Assembly: GCA_022592435.1 (NCBI GenBank)
Contig: JABYQS010000066.1
Span: forward strand, 124,001-188,000
Direction of reading: 5' to 3'
Origin: Cerioporus squamosus
Lineage: Eukaryota > Basidiomycota > Agaricomycetes > Polyporales > Polyporaceae
DNA length: 64,000 nucleotides
Positions 1 to 11,392 of the stretch are shown here, piece after piece. The notes beneath the pieces were generated by a model. The model was not told the DNA's origin. It made no database searches and was given only the letters and a program-made list of their open reading frames with translations. How positions within the stretch are numbered: the stretch's first letter is position 1; each line of letters begins with the position of its first letter. The position numbers and the translations under genes are program-made.

Positions 1-355
1 GATCCCTAGAGATGCTCGAGTTGAAGCCACTATCATCGAAACAAAGCATAAGGCGATAGAGCGATGGTAGTAGTCGGAGGCGGACTTTGACTTTGACTAG
101 CGCTCAGACGGGGGCACGAGCGTTCGAGTTACACTAGTTACTGGCACAAGCCCGAGCACTCCCGAGATGCATCCAACTTTACCAGGTGCCACCATCACCC
201 GCTAGAAATCGTCCTACAGCCCGTAGTCGTCTGGGCATGCTATATGGCGATTCAACCATGATTGTCATGTTCGAGCATACATAAGGCCCGGTGGTGCCAT
301 GGATGCCACCATCTCTCCTCTCATGCGAGGGTCCTGGTAACCTTCGGACTACAGC
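1..355. other. Upstream region of DUF6533 gene A
   Basis: No gene recognised. It immediately precedes the start codon of the first DUF6533 paralogue and presumably carries its promoter. A weak TATA-like stretch (CATACATAAGG) lies near 275-285. Unlike the upstream regions of paralogues B and C, I see no clear similarity to the shared GGGTCAGAT motif. Confidence 0.4.
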
Positions 356-2112
356 ATGTCCGCCGACGCGAATGCAGCTGCTATCGTGACCCTATTCAAC
401 GCCCTGTACGTTTTGCCTTAAATGCTGTTCGTCCCGTGCGATACTTGCTGACGCAGCCAAACAGTTATATTGAAGGGTACTGGCAAGTGGCGGTCTCGGG
501 TGCGTTGCCTTCACTGCAAGCCCTCCTTGAGCTTGTCAATCTCAGCGTTCCTTTGCTCGCTGTAGTTCTCTTCATATGCGAGACCTTTGGGATGTTGGAA
601 CGAGAAGTGCGCTACTTTTGGACCGCTAAGCGGACCGGAGGGTCACTCTTGTTCTTCGCAAACAAGTGCATTTTTGTGTCGTTTTACATCCTGCTTTTGG
701 TCGCGTTTGCGCCTTTCCCATCAGAGAAGGTATGCCAACCTCGGTCTTCTTCTTCATTGATGACATTCTCTGACGGGAACCAGAGGTATGTACTCGTAGA
801 GTACAGTAGCCTTATATGCATACTGCGGAACTCTGACTATCAATATCCGCAGTTGTTCGCTGTTCCAACAGGCGCTGCTTGCGATACAGATAGTGCAAGC
901 CATACCCTGGGCAGGTACGTCTTGCTGCTGGTTCTCAGAACAGAAGTACCTGATGCGTTACACCAAGTATTCTCCACTCTCCGCTCATACGTGCTGAGCA
1001 GGAGCATGCTCCTCGCAGGACTCGTCCTCGTTTTGTCCATGTCGCCAGTCGGTGCTAATCTGGTGAGTGATTCGATGCGCCCATGTCGACAGATGCAGAT
1101 TGGCTGACAACACAGGTTCGATATGGCTACGAAGTCTCCGGAGAGAACTTCCCGCCGTTTGGGTGCCTCGGGAGAGACACTACTACCGAAGCCATGGGGC
1201 TAAGGTGCGTCATCGCATCTCACATCAATTGGTACTTGGTACTGACTTTGCGCAAGGCGTAAGTCCACTTATCTCATATGCGGAACCGCTTACTCAGCTG
1301 AGGACCCACATAGTTGTGATCATCTCTCGAGCACCGCTCATCGTTTCCGACATTCTCCTCATTTACACCACCTGGACCAAGCTGCGCGGTTGGGCGATCC
1401 TTGGCAATATCCGACGCTCCAAGAGACTGACACTTTCGGACGTTCTATTTCGTGGTGGTACGTCCCTACGCAATCGAAATACGTGGCTCAGGACAATGCG
1501 GCTCACTATTGGTCTTTACCCACGAAGGGACCATATACTTCATGTGCGTCGTATACTTACACCGCCGGAATATCTGACGGACTTGCGCATATAATCAGCG
1601 TGAACCTCCTGCATCTTATCCTCTCAATCGTTGCGGTACGCCGGTTCTACTGCACTGGATCGTTCTGCGTGCATGATCTGACTGTCACCTCGACAGGTGG
1701 CTGGCTTGGCTGGCACCTCCAGCTCGGAAGGGACTTATGTCACCAAATTTACCACCCCGTACGTATCGAGCCTTCGTCCTGTAACACGCTGCAACTGTTT
1801 ACGCACCCGGTATTCTCTCTTTGCAGTCCCACAGCGATCCTGGTGTCGCGGTTCCTCCTCGACCTACAAGAAGCGAACCAGGCGGTTGTCAGAGTGGACC
1901 CCGACGATCTGTTGCATTCTTCGAGGGACCCGTACGACACGCCAAGCTTCATTTCGTCCCTCGGAGCTTTCATCAACCCCGAGCTTGCGGTGTCAGCCGA
2001 CGACATGCACGACTCGGAGTCGCACAACCTCTCGCGCTCGGAGGAGGAGGAAAGCGACCCGAGGCGTCCCTCTCAGGCCGCTAGACTGACGTCGTCGTCA
2101 AGTTCTGCGTAG
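356..2112 (+). CDS. DUF6533 multi-pass membrane protein, paralogue A (intact)
   Basis: Thirteen exons give an uninterrupted 347-aa protein: 356-405, 465-499, 566-729, 784-785, 853-914, 968-1062, 1116-1204, 1257-1258, 1314-1457, 1528-1543, 1599-1635, 1697-1758, 1827-2112. The N-terminal third matches the fungal DUF6533 domain: a hydrophobic segment, then EREVRYFWTAKR, then LLFFANK. Several further hydrophobic helices follow, then a conserved cytosolic stretch (RFLLDLQEANQ) and a Ser/Asp/Glu-rich tail. The family is a basidiomycete-expanded, probably seven-helix membrane protein of unknown function. Exons 784-785 (AG) and 1257-1258 (GC) are only 2 nt long, but without them the frame and family alignment fail; both recur in B and C. 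It is the first of a tandem trio and the only one without a visible lesion. Family assignment is firm; function is unknown. Confidence 0.85.
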
Positions 2113-2723
2113 TCTGCTTTCGTTTCCACTTCTTCCAGCCCCGCTTCTCACCGCGCCTCACCTATTGTCAGATCAATATCCTCTAGTATTGACTGTTTGT
2201 TCATTTCGGACCCAGATTCGTATCTTTGAACCAAGCGGCGACATACCATTACACTTAGCAGCCGCTCCCCAGTAATTTGAGCTTGAAACTGTTGCACACC
2301 GGCTTGAGACGCATCCAAAGTCCAGACCACCGAGGGCCGGATATAGTATCCACGTCGAGCCCGCTGTGACGGCTGTGAAGTGAGTACTTGGCACTCAGTA
2401 CTAGTGTGTGCTTGCCCTAACCCGTATGATCGAGACGTTCGTCTCCTTGGTAGGCTTGCTTTGTGCTTCCAGATGGACGGTGTGCTGTACACACGGACCG
2501 CGATGGCAAGCTCAACCAAGAAGTTCGAGTCGGGACTCGACGCGCGCCACGTGGCCCCCGCCCACAGACACGTCCCGGCACTCCGACCTCTCCAGCTCAA
2601 CAGCCTCTCCTTTGGCTACTCACTATTCGTTACTAGCGATGTCGGAATGCCAGCTCAATCTGGGTGGTAGTATTGAAAATGCGCAGAATGGTATGTATCC
2701 CTCCGACTTGCCTGCACTTGACT
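2113..2723. other. Intergenic, between DUF6533-A and the left transposon end
   Basis: No recognisable gene. Short open frames on both strands here resemble nothing known to me. The stretch ends at the left terminal repeat of the Plavaka-type element. Confidence 0.5.
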
Positions 2724-2736
2724 CATCAGGAAAAGG
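2724..2736 (+). repeat. Left terminal inverted repeat of element 1
   Basis: CATCAGGAAAAGG, the exact reverse complement of 9707-9719. It shares the core CATC-x-GGAAA with the ends of the element at 54910-63063. Confidence 0.6.
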
Positions 2737-3273
2737 GCACAGCCCCTTGCGGCTCTTAGGAACACTTGGTTGCTCTTTCTCAGACTATTCCAGAAGATTC
2801 CAGACACCTTACCTCAGAAGGTTGTTCTCTTATTTCAGACATGCTTAAGACAAAACAAGTTCGCATTCAGACGGTTCAAGACGACTCTAAGTACTGTAAG
2901 TAGTCTCAAGACAAGGGTAAGCCACTGGGGGGCCGAGCGTCCAGATGCCACAAATCACAGTTGGAAACCGGGTCTTTGGGGTCGAAAAAACTGATTGAAA
3001 GCGAACGCACTAGTGGAACTGTAGTACAAGAGCAGTAGAATGAACGTAGCATAGAGTAGAAGTAGAAGGAAGCTAGTAGCATAGATGAATGAGAACGATA
3101 ATCGGCAAATGTTCAAGTTGCGTGATGGCGCTGGCGCGCCGCGGTAAAACTTGATGAACGGAGTAGGTAGGGGGCAGAAGAGTTCGGGACGGGGACACTG
3201 AAGACGGAGCTTGGGCGAGGAGCTTGAAGGGCGTACATGAGAGACTGGAGGGGAGACTTACCTGAAAGCCCTG

Positions 3274-5550
3274 CTAGTAGTTCTCCCCTTCGTCATCGCG
3301 ATCTCCCATCTCAATGTCGTCGTCGTCGTCGTCGCAGTCCTCTACCATCGCGCGACCTGCTGCCTGCCGGGATGTCGCCAGCGTCGTAGTCACCATACTC
3401 GGACTCGTTGTCGTCGGAATCATCGACCAGGCCACGAGCATACTGCTCGGCTTTAGCGAGGATCTTGTCCCACTTCTCATCGCTGATGTTGTTGATGCTG
3501 GCGAGGTATTCGTTCGCAGACCTGCCCCAGTTCTTGTCCGAGAACTTGCCGGCTTCGCCGCGCGGCTTCTTGTGCTCGCCTGTCTCCCAGGTGCGAAGGG
3601 CTCGCTCGACCTAGAAATGTTGTGAGCACAACTCCGAGAACATGTAGATATCGGGAAACTCACTGCTGTAGTCGCCAGAGCAAGCGCGTTGCAGGGGTGG
3701 TCTCTGATCATGTTGGCCGGAAGCTGGATACGCTTGATGTGGTAGCCGAGAGTGTAGAGGATGAGCTTGTTCTGATAGATGCCGTACTTCTTCTGTACGA
3801 CACGGCTCAATGTTAGTCCTCTGCATTCTGGAGACAGCGCGTGACGCACCTCGCCCTTGTCCGTGTTCTCGACCCTCTCGTACCGGAACGGGAACGTCTT
3901 CGGATTAAGAGCCCACTGGACCCACTCTTTACGATCGTCGGGTCCCGCAAAGCGACGCGATAACATGAACTTTGATACTGCGTGGAGGGCCTCAGTTCCC
4001 ATCGCTGTGCGATAGTCTGAGACCTTTTGCTTAGCCTGGTTTGATATTTATGAGTGAGAAGAGAGGGAGACAGGAGAGGGCGCAAAGCGCGACCCAGGAC
4101 AGGACATACCAAATCGAAGAAGGTATGGCGGGGTGAGATGTCGATGTCGATGCCGGGCCAGACCTCCGCGGCGTGATCCCTCATGGCGCCGACAAGATTG
4201 AAACCATAGAGCCGCCACGGCCCGCTCGCTGAATTCCCGATGGTGTTGATGAGCTTGGGAATGAAGTAGTGGTGAACGGCCAATGGTCTCGCCGAGCAGA
4301 GGCTGAAGGGCCTTCAGGGACTGATTGCTGGTGCTATCATCATCGGCCTGGTGGTTGTCATTCACGTCTGACTTCTTGACCGCCGAATCGGGAGCTGCAA
4401 GTTTTGCGACGTCGACTAGTTCCATCTGAACGAGACTCTGCGCATATTGCACGCACGTCAGCTTCTGTACTGCGGCTGTGAACGTTCGAGGAAAGGTGGT
4501 ACAGTACCTGTGCAGTAGAGCGCTCTCCTTTCTGACCGCTCTTGAGGTCGTTCCGATCCGCCATTAACTGCTCGTCCGTCTCATCCTCGCCGTACCCGCC
4601 GTATTGTTCCTCGATGCCGACGTCTTGCTGGAGCTCGGGCTCGGTCGTTGCTGGCGTGTTGTTCGTAGGTTTGTCGGACGTCGTGTGATCGACAGGAGAG
4701 GCTGAGCGAGGTTGCGTAGATACAGCGCGTGAGGGCGCCGACGTGGGTAGAGGCTGAGGATCGTTTTGTCCGGGGGAGGGAGCTCCAGGTGCGAGCTTGC
4801 CCTTCTTGGCCGCAGGGGTGGTGATCCTGTGAACAGAAGCCGTGTGAGACGCCGACATTGTAGTAGGGAAACTCGGTGTACTCACATCGTATGTGGACTA
4901 CTATCACCATCGCCGCCAGTACTATCCAGCAAATCATCAGCAGCCCGCCGCTTTCGACCAGCCGCAGCGACTCGCTCGACGTTCCCCTTCTGGAGGGTGG
5001 TCTCCGTCTTCCGGGCATCTCGGTAAGCTTCGAACTCAGCCCTGGTCAGCTTCTGTAGACGTTTAGTAGGCTGAGGACCGTTCTTGTTTGCAGCTACCTG
5101 TGCGTCCACAGTACGAGGGGACGGCGTGTCCTCCGACGCTACACTTCGACCAGATCCAGCTGTGCGAGGTCGAGCATCGGCACCGACCTTCTTCGTCGTC
5201 GAAGCGCGGGCTTGCCCGGGGGTTACTTTGGCTTTCGGAGCAGATGGTGCAGGTTGAGCTGAGGGCGCTGAGGAGGCGGTGGAAGCAGTGTGTTGAGTAG
5301 GCTCGACGGAAGAGGGCCTGCCGGTGCCCTCCTGGATCCGCTTCTGGTCCTCCAGAAGCTTCGCTTCAAGGTCCGCAAGAGCCTTCATGGCATCCTCCTT
5401 TTGCTTGAGAAGAGCCTGACGTTGAGCTTCCACTGCAGCGCGCTCTTTGGCTACCTCTGCTGAAGATCGACGAGGAGTCTTCTGGTCGAGGATGATCTGT
5501 CCGGGGTGGAGGTTGGCCTTGGTGCGGCGGGGACGAGAAGATGCAGACAT
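3274..5550 (-). CDS. DUF6532-like companion gene of element 1
   Basis: The start is ATG at 5550 (MSASSRPRRTKANL). Exon 1 is 5550-4886 and exon 2 4826-4508; exons then run from 4437 leftward with introns ending near 4030, 3780 and 3613. The N-terminal 75 residues are a basic and coiled-coil stretch (KERAAVEAQRQALLKQKEDA), followed by a Ser/Pro/Thr-rich linker. The C-terminal half carries a block that looks like DUF6532: KKYGIYQNKLILYTLGYHIK, then LALATTAVERALRTWETGEH. The gene ends at 3311, or at 3274 if an acidic DDDDDDIE tail is used. Between about 4300 and 4285 the frame changes; a weak GTCAGA...AAG intron (about 61 nt) could bridge it, otherwise it is a frameshift. It is divergent from the transposase and probably nuclear. 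DUF6532 is inferred by eye. Confidence 0.6.
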
Positions 5551-5892
5551 GGTGAGTACAAGAGGCAAGGGGAGGGGAAACAGAATTGTGTGACGCTAAC
5601 AAGTGGAAACGACAGTGTAGACTCGGATGGATGCGACTTGGAGGAAGCTGAGGTTGAAGGACAGGTTTGAATCCTGAGGCCCGAGGGACGAGGGCGCCGT
5701 GAGGGTTGCTATGGCTCCCGCCCCAGCGCGCACGGGCCAAGTGTGCCACTTGCTGCGTCATCGCTCGGAGTCCGACGGCCGGAGCATATCCGACTAGACT
5801 CAGTAACTTGCCGCGCCCCGACTTTGACAAGGACACCGTCCGTATGGCGGGATAATACAACGCACTTGTTACCCGCCATCTCCCTTCATGTC
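5551..5892. promoter_or_regulatory. Shared divergent promoter region of element 1
   Basis: This 342-bp gap separates the start codons of the leftward DUF6532-like gene and the rightward transposase, so it must drive both. The corresponding gap in the second element is 346 bp. No clear TATA box is visible. Confidence 0.55.
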
Positions 5893-8800
5893 ATGGCACG
5901 AACTCGGACTCGGAAGTCCAGCTCTCGTTCTTTCCCTCGGAAGACCCTTACCGCCCGACTCCTACGATGTCCACATTGCACTAAGCCCGAAAAATGGTGC
6001 AAGAACCTCTCCGGCCTTACGCAGCACATCAACACGGTTCATATCGACATCGTCCGTGCACCAAGTCCACTGAGCTCCGACCCCGGCTCCGACCGACCTT
6101 CCGGAGTCGCAGACTCTGCTGATCAAGATGCTGGCCTGGCTGAGGAACTGGAGGGCACAGCGGACGAAGTTCAGGCTGAGAATCAGGGTCTGTTCGCGCG
6201 AGAGCCGGACCCTCATGGCGTGCTCTATGGTGAGTCCTATATTCTGTATAGTATGTTGCGGTTCTCTCATGTACGTAGGCTGTCCTTGCAATGAACATGG
6301 GGAATTCCTGCCGCCCGATGCACTTCCGCCCCCTCGCGCGACAAGTCCGTCCACACCCTGGGATCCTTTCGAAAGCCGTCTCGAGTTTGAGGTTGCCGAG
6401 TTTCTCTACAAGACCGAACAGATGTCAGGGAAGAACATCACCAAGCTCATGGAGCTCTGGGCGGCCGATGTGGTTAGGTATGGTGGTCAACCTCCGTTTG
6501 CTGACCAAGCCGACCTGTATGCGACAATCGACGCAATCGTCCTCGGCGACGTCCCATGGAGCTGTCTCAAGGGTCGTTACCAGGGCACCAGGCCTGCAGG
6601 CGACGCGCCTGCCTGGATGGATGAAGACTACGACATATGGTTCCGGAATCCACGCGAGCTCGTCCTCCGGATGCTTACCAACCCGGACTTCAAGGACGAG
6701 TTTGATGTCGCACCAATCCGCGACTACACGCCCGCTGGGCATCGTCGATATCGCAACTTCATGTCTGCTGACTGGGCCTGGAGGGAAGCGGTACGTCAAC
6801 GTGTCTTGTTGTCTTCATGTTGTATTAACCACACCTCAGGACATCATCGCAGCGTCTGTGCCAGACGTCGAAGGCACGATGCTTGTCCCAATCATTCTAG
6901 GCAGTGACAAGACCACGGTGTCGGTCGCAACCGGTCAGAACGACTACTATCCCCTCTACATGTCAATCGGCAACATACATAACAATGTACGACGCGCACA
7001 CCGGGATTCCGTCATCCTTGTAGCGTTCTTGGCCATCCCAAAAGGTGAGCATTAGTCCGAGCTTATCGCCGTTGGGATGTAGTACTGACAGGAAATATTC
7101 CCAACAGCTGAGCGAAAGGACGCCGACTCTCCGGTCTTCCGCAAGTTCCGTCGTCAACTTCTGCACTCGAGTCTATCCGCCATCTTCTGGCCCCTGCAGC
7201 CTGGGATGATTACGCCTGAAGTTGTCCGTTGCCCCGATGCGCACTTCAGGAAGGCCATATGGAGCTTTGCAGCCTACATCGCAGACTACATCGAACAGGT
7301 GGTCATTTCGTGCATAGTGCAGGGATGGTGCCCGACGTAGGTGTTCGCCTGTGTTGCTGATACTACACGCCATGTTTGCTGACCAGTATACATACTACTA
7401 CATAGTTGTCTGAAAGACTCAAAAGCTCTCGACGCTCCTGGGCTTGTGAACAATCGATCACGCGTCTTGACAGAGGCATATATACAGACCTTCGAACCTG
7501 TCGTGCTTTGGGACGACTATGGGATCATTCACGACCTTGTGGTACGTCCTAATTGTCCAGCTTTGGCATGTCTCGGAATGCATGCTGACACACCTTACTA
7601 CATCTCAGCCATTTACGAACGACTTCCCGAGAGCGGACATCCACCAAATGTTGTCCGGTGACCTTCTTCATCAGCTCATCAAAGGCACCTTCAAGGATCA
7701 TTTGGTCACATGGATCGGGGAGTACTTGATTCGCGAACATGGCGACGCCCGGGGCAAGGAGCTACTGGACGAGATTGACCGTCGGTGCGTACACTATCCA
7801 GCAGCCTCCCTGCAGACCAACACTCATCACTGGCCCTGCCCGTTCGAATCCTCCGACTCGTCATGCAGCCTGTCACTTGTACCACCTTTTCCAGGACTAC
7901 GTCACTTCAAGCAGGGTCGCAACTTCAAGCAATGGACGGGCGACGACTCAAAGGGTCTTATGAAGGTACGTCTGCACACCTCTCATCGTGGCTAGTTGAT
8001 ATGCAACCATGTAGCTGACATAGAACTTCCGAACCAGATTTACCTCTCAGCTATCTACGGTGTCGTTCCGAACGACATGGTGCGCGCCATTGCGGCGTTT
8101 CTAGAAGCCTGTTACATCGCGCGTCGCGACACTATCGACGACCAAGACATCGCACGATTCCGCGAGGCCCGAACGCGATTCTATCACTATCGGAAGGTGT
8201 TCCAAGAAACCGGGGTTCGGGTGGATGGCTTCTCCCTCCCTCGACAACACTCCCTCGACCATTATGACGACCACATGATGAATTTCGGCGCCCCGAACGG
8301 TCTCTGTACGTCCATCACCGAAGCCAAACACATCAAGGCAGTCAAGGAGCCGTGGCGTCGATCAAATCGCTTCGAGCCCCTCGGGCAGATGCTGCTCACC
8401 AACCAGCGGCTTGACAAGCTTTCTGCTGCCCGTGCTGACTTCACAGCGCGTGGGATGCTCTCGGGAACTTGCCTTGGAGCGGTCCTGGCAGCTCTGCAAG
8501 CCGAAGGTGATGAACGTCGCGGGCTCACACCAGAAGGCGACCATTCATCTACGCCCGAAAACGATCACATCAACCACGACGACTACTTCCAAGACGACCC
8601 CTATACCGACCCACCAGAGCCTGAGGACGAGGAACCCGACTTCGACAACGCTGACGGCAGTGACGATCGTTATCATGATGAAGACACTGCCCCCCGTGAA
8701 GACTTTGGTGTGGTACATGGTCCCCGCGTCAGCGGCTTTGTGGTTCTTCCTCGTAAGCATCGTGAGTACCTCTGATTACTCGACATAAGCACTTCCCGAT

Positions 8801-9507
8801 AGCTGACCCAGTGAGCCTTCCACAGAGCGCGGATATCCTCGAACACTTCAAGACCTCGGTCCCCGCATCGGCATCCAGAACCTCCCAACACTGGTCTCGC
8901 GGTTCCTCTTCCAGCAGATGCATCCTGACGTCCCGTTACCCGAAAATGACACATTCCTCCCCCTCTCCTGGGTTCTACGCAAGTCCGAGTCTATCACTCC
9001 GCGATCGCCACCTTCTATGCCCCAAGCGATCCGTCCGGTATCGGAGGGATGCACCGCGAGTACATACGGGCCACGCCCTCCTGGCGGAAGGGTCCACCGT
9101 GATACGACTGTGTCTTCGTTGGGAAGGATGCCTCCCTTGATGGCTTCCGCGGTCTGCATGTCGCCCGCGTACGGCCTTCTTCTTCTCTGTACTGGTCCCG
9201 TGTCTCGATGGTTCCGATGGTGACGAATGGGTGCCGTGCACGCTCGTTGAGTGGTTCGAGCCGGTGGGAGACGAGCCGGACGAGGTGACCGGCATGTGGA
9301 AGGTCGAGCCGGACTACTTCGAAGATGGCGAACGCATGCGCGACGTCATTCATGTGGAGAGTTTGCTGCGTAGTGCTCACCTTGTACCGTTTTTGTTGGG
9401 GAGGACCCTGTACCGTCAAGACTGAAGCAGTATGAATCTTTGGACCATTTTCAGTCCTTCTTTCGTCAACAAATTCGCATCATCACGCTTTCGAGATTGC
9501 CTTCTAG
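5893..9507 (+). pseudogene. Plavaka transposase with degenerate C-terminus
   Basis: Start ATG 5893. Exons are 5893-6229, 6279-6790, 6840-7044, 7108-7336, 7406-7541, 7609-7784, 7869-7965 and 8038 to about 8754, then a decayed region. The N-terminus carries a C2H2 finger (CPHC...HINTVH, residues about 25-50). The core has Plavaka hallmarks: GSDKTTVSVATGQNDYYPLY, DLLHQLIKGTFKDHL, FKQWTGDDSK and ITEAKHIKAVKEP, probably holding the acidic catalytic residues. After about 8970 the reading frame breaks: a shift near 8970-8985, an in-frame TGA at 9100-9102 where the family has Arg (PPRYDC), a second shift near 9160 and another near 9465. The ancestral end is TAG 9505-9507. Transposition activity of this copy is therefore doubtful, although the catalytic core looks intact. 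Confidence 0.85.
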
Positions 9508-9706
9508 TTAACCCCTTGTATCATGTGTTCTAGTACTACATAGAACGTGCATCTTCTACGATTAGTCCAACCTCTGTGTACCTATATGATCAGACACTTC
9601 AAGCTTGAGCCAGTCAATCTAAGACTGCAAGGGAGACCAAGCCGGGATAAGGCAGAATAAGGCGGACTAAGGCTTTCAGGAGGGCCAAGTCCCGATCAGG
9701 TCAGGA

Positions 9707-9719
9707 CCTTTTCCTGATG
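9707..9719 (-). repeat. Right terminal inverted repeat of element 1
   Basis: CCTTTTCCTGATG, the exact reverse complement of 2724-2736. Just inside lie short iterated words (AAGGCAGAATAAGGCGGACTAAGG near 9651-9673 in outline) typical of subterminal transposase-binding repeats. Confidence 0.6.
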
Positions 9720-9838
9720 TTATCCCCGTTCAACCTGAGCTCGCACTGAGCACGAATGTTGGTCGTGTAGCAGGTGCCCGACGTCAACGGTGTGGAAGAC
9801 TCCTCGTGTCCCGGAGACGGAGCTTGTGCATGCTACTA

Positions 9839-10082
9839 CTGTAGAGTTTCGACCGATGCGGTGCAGGCCCCAGCGGGGTGTGACCTGTAACCACCCGCAG
9901 TCGCCGGAGCGGAGCAGAGGCGCCCAAAATTTGCCTGATTTGGCCTGCTAAACGCCCGAAAACCGAGCCAAACCGCGAAAATGGGGGCCCCAAAGGGGCC
10001 GTGACCTGTGACCTACAGCACGATGCGGTGCGGCAGAGGTCCCTGTGACCTGTGACGCGCCGCATCGGTCGAAACTCTACAG
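9839..10082 (-). mobile_element. 244-bp MITE, copy 1 (TA target site)
   Basis: It is bounded by 23-bp perfect inverted repeats starting CTGTAGAGTTTCGACCGATG, flanked by TA at 9837-9838 and 10083-10084. Length is 244 bp and it has no coding capacity. It is the reverse complement of the copy at 16110-16353 with about five substitutions (roughly 98% identity). The TA duplication and short repeats point to a non-autonomous Tc1/mariner-like family; no matching transposase is present in the window. Confidence 0.9.
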
Positions 10083-10084
10083 TA

Positions 10085-11392
10085 TCTGTGCCTGCATACT
10101 GACTACAACCTTCTAGGCTCGTCCCCTTCCGTTTCGATACAGCGCAGCACCGAAACACCTCCATCCTTGTCCCGGCCTGTAAAACGCGATCAGCTTGCAA
10201 CTGCACTAGCTGGCTGCCTAACAACTCGTCTGACTACCTTCCGATGATTCTCCAGAATACCCTCTGCCTATCTGCACCGGTAACAGCCCGAGTGGGTCGC
10301 CGAGCAGCCAAGCAGGACTACTTCAAGCTCAAGTCATATCGTGCCATGTGCCTGGCCGTGTAAACTCTCCGTGGCGCCATCAGCCCTAGAGAGGAGTTAG
10401 AACGCACGAAGACCAGCATAGTGGTCTCCTATGCAGCATCGGTGGAGAGCACGTTTCAGAGCAGTGCGCGACGATCGAGACTTCCGTCAGCACGCTGTGC
10501 GCTCGGGATTGGAGTTGACCCCGGCGATAGAATGGCTATACCCGATACAGTGGCTAGGCACGTATCGGAGACCTGCACGCTGGCGGCGGGCATACCACTG
10601 GATGGCAAGGACACAAGCGTCATAGCTCTCTTCAGGTAAGCTCTTCAGTCCTATCGTGCACGGATCATTGGTTAAGCATGTCTGTCTAACAGCTGCCATG
10701 AGGACCTCTGGAACTCTGCCTGCCAGCAGGCCAGGTACAGCACACGACCAGAGCAGTCTTCAAAGCCGCCCGAGTATCGATACATCCGAGGTCTCAGCCA
10801 GGAAGGTGTGCTTCTTGACGAAGCCTGGAGCATGAACTTACTATCCAATGTCGACTCGTAACGGTCAGTTGCCTGCCTTCTCATTGCGCGCAACAATTCA
10901 CTCCGCAATGCGCCGATGGTTGCAGTAGATGGCTTGTCATTCCGGCCTGTGTGCCGTTCTATCCATCTGGCTGTACGGTAACTAGGTTCAGAGCTTAGTG
11001 AGACCTCCCTAGAGTCAGCTTCTGTCGGCTGTGCTTGGATGTCTTCGATCGGAACTCGTATGTTGCTCTAATTGGAAACCGTCATGGCTGAACGTATAAA
11101 TCACCTACAGATCAGTCCCTTCACTACTGCTGCTGGAACGCGCCGCAGCTGCAAAGTTCGCATGTGGCGCAGCGTCATGCTGGCACAACTCTTCCATTGA
11201 TGCTTGACGCGATCGGGTCAGATATGGCGGATGCCCCCAGCGTACCGCGTGTCTCAATGACTCAGACTGCCAGAGTATTAGCACCAACGAGTTGACCGCA
11301 TCGTCCTCCTGCACTATAAAGTCCGGTCTTGCCATAGATGCCAGTGCAAGTGTCTCTTGACGACAAGGCGACGGCCGTTACCCAGCTCTAAC
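10085..11392. other. Intergenic, upstream of DUF6533-B
   Basis: No recognisable gene in about 1.3 kb. The last 220 bp resembles the region upstream of paralogue C (shared GGGTCAGAT word near 11215 and 15393), consistent with the promoter having been duplicated together with the gene. Confidence 0.5.
11315..11320 (+). promoter_or_regulatory. TATA box of DUF6533-B
   Basis: TATAAA, 73 bp upstream of the start codon. Paralogue C has TATATAA in the matching position, 75 bp upstream of its start. Confidence 0.5.

Larger units (their letters stand above)
2724..9719. mobile_element. Plavaka-type DNA transposon, 6996 bp, with DUF6532 companion (element 1)
   Basis: The boundaries are proposed from a 13-bp perfect inverted repeat, CATCAGGAAAAGG at 2724-2736 and its complement at 9707-9719, which flanks exactly the two genes expected of such an element. 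Inside are a rightward Plavaka transposase (5893-9507) and a leftward DUF6532-like gene (3274-5550), whose start codons are 342 bp apart. Flanking dinucleotides (CT left, TT right) do not give a clean target duplication, so the exact ends are less certain than for the second element at 54910-63063, which has the same terminal core and layout. The transposase C-terminus is frameshifted, so this copy is probably no longer autonomous. Confidence 0.65.

Noticed and set aside
2148..2600. 150-codon minus-strand frame downstream of DUF6533-A
   Set aside because: Overlapping frames of similar size occur on both strands here and none resembles a known protein.
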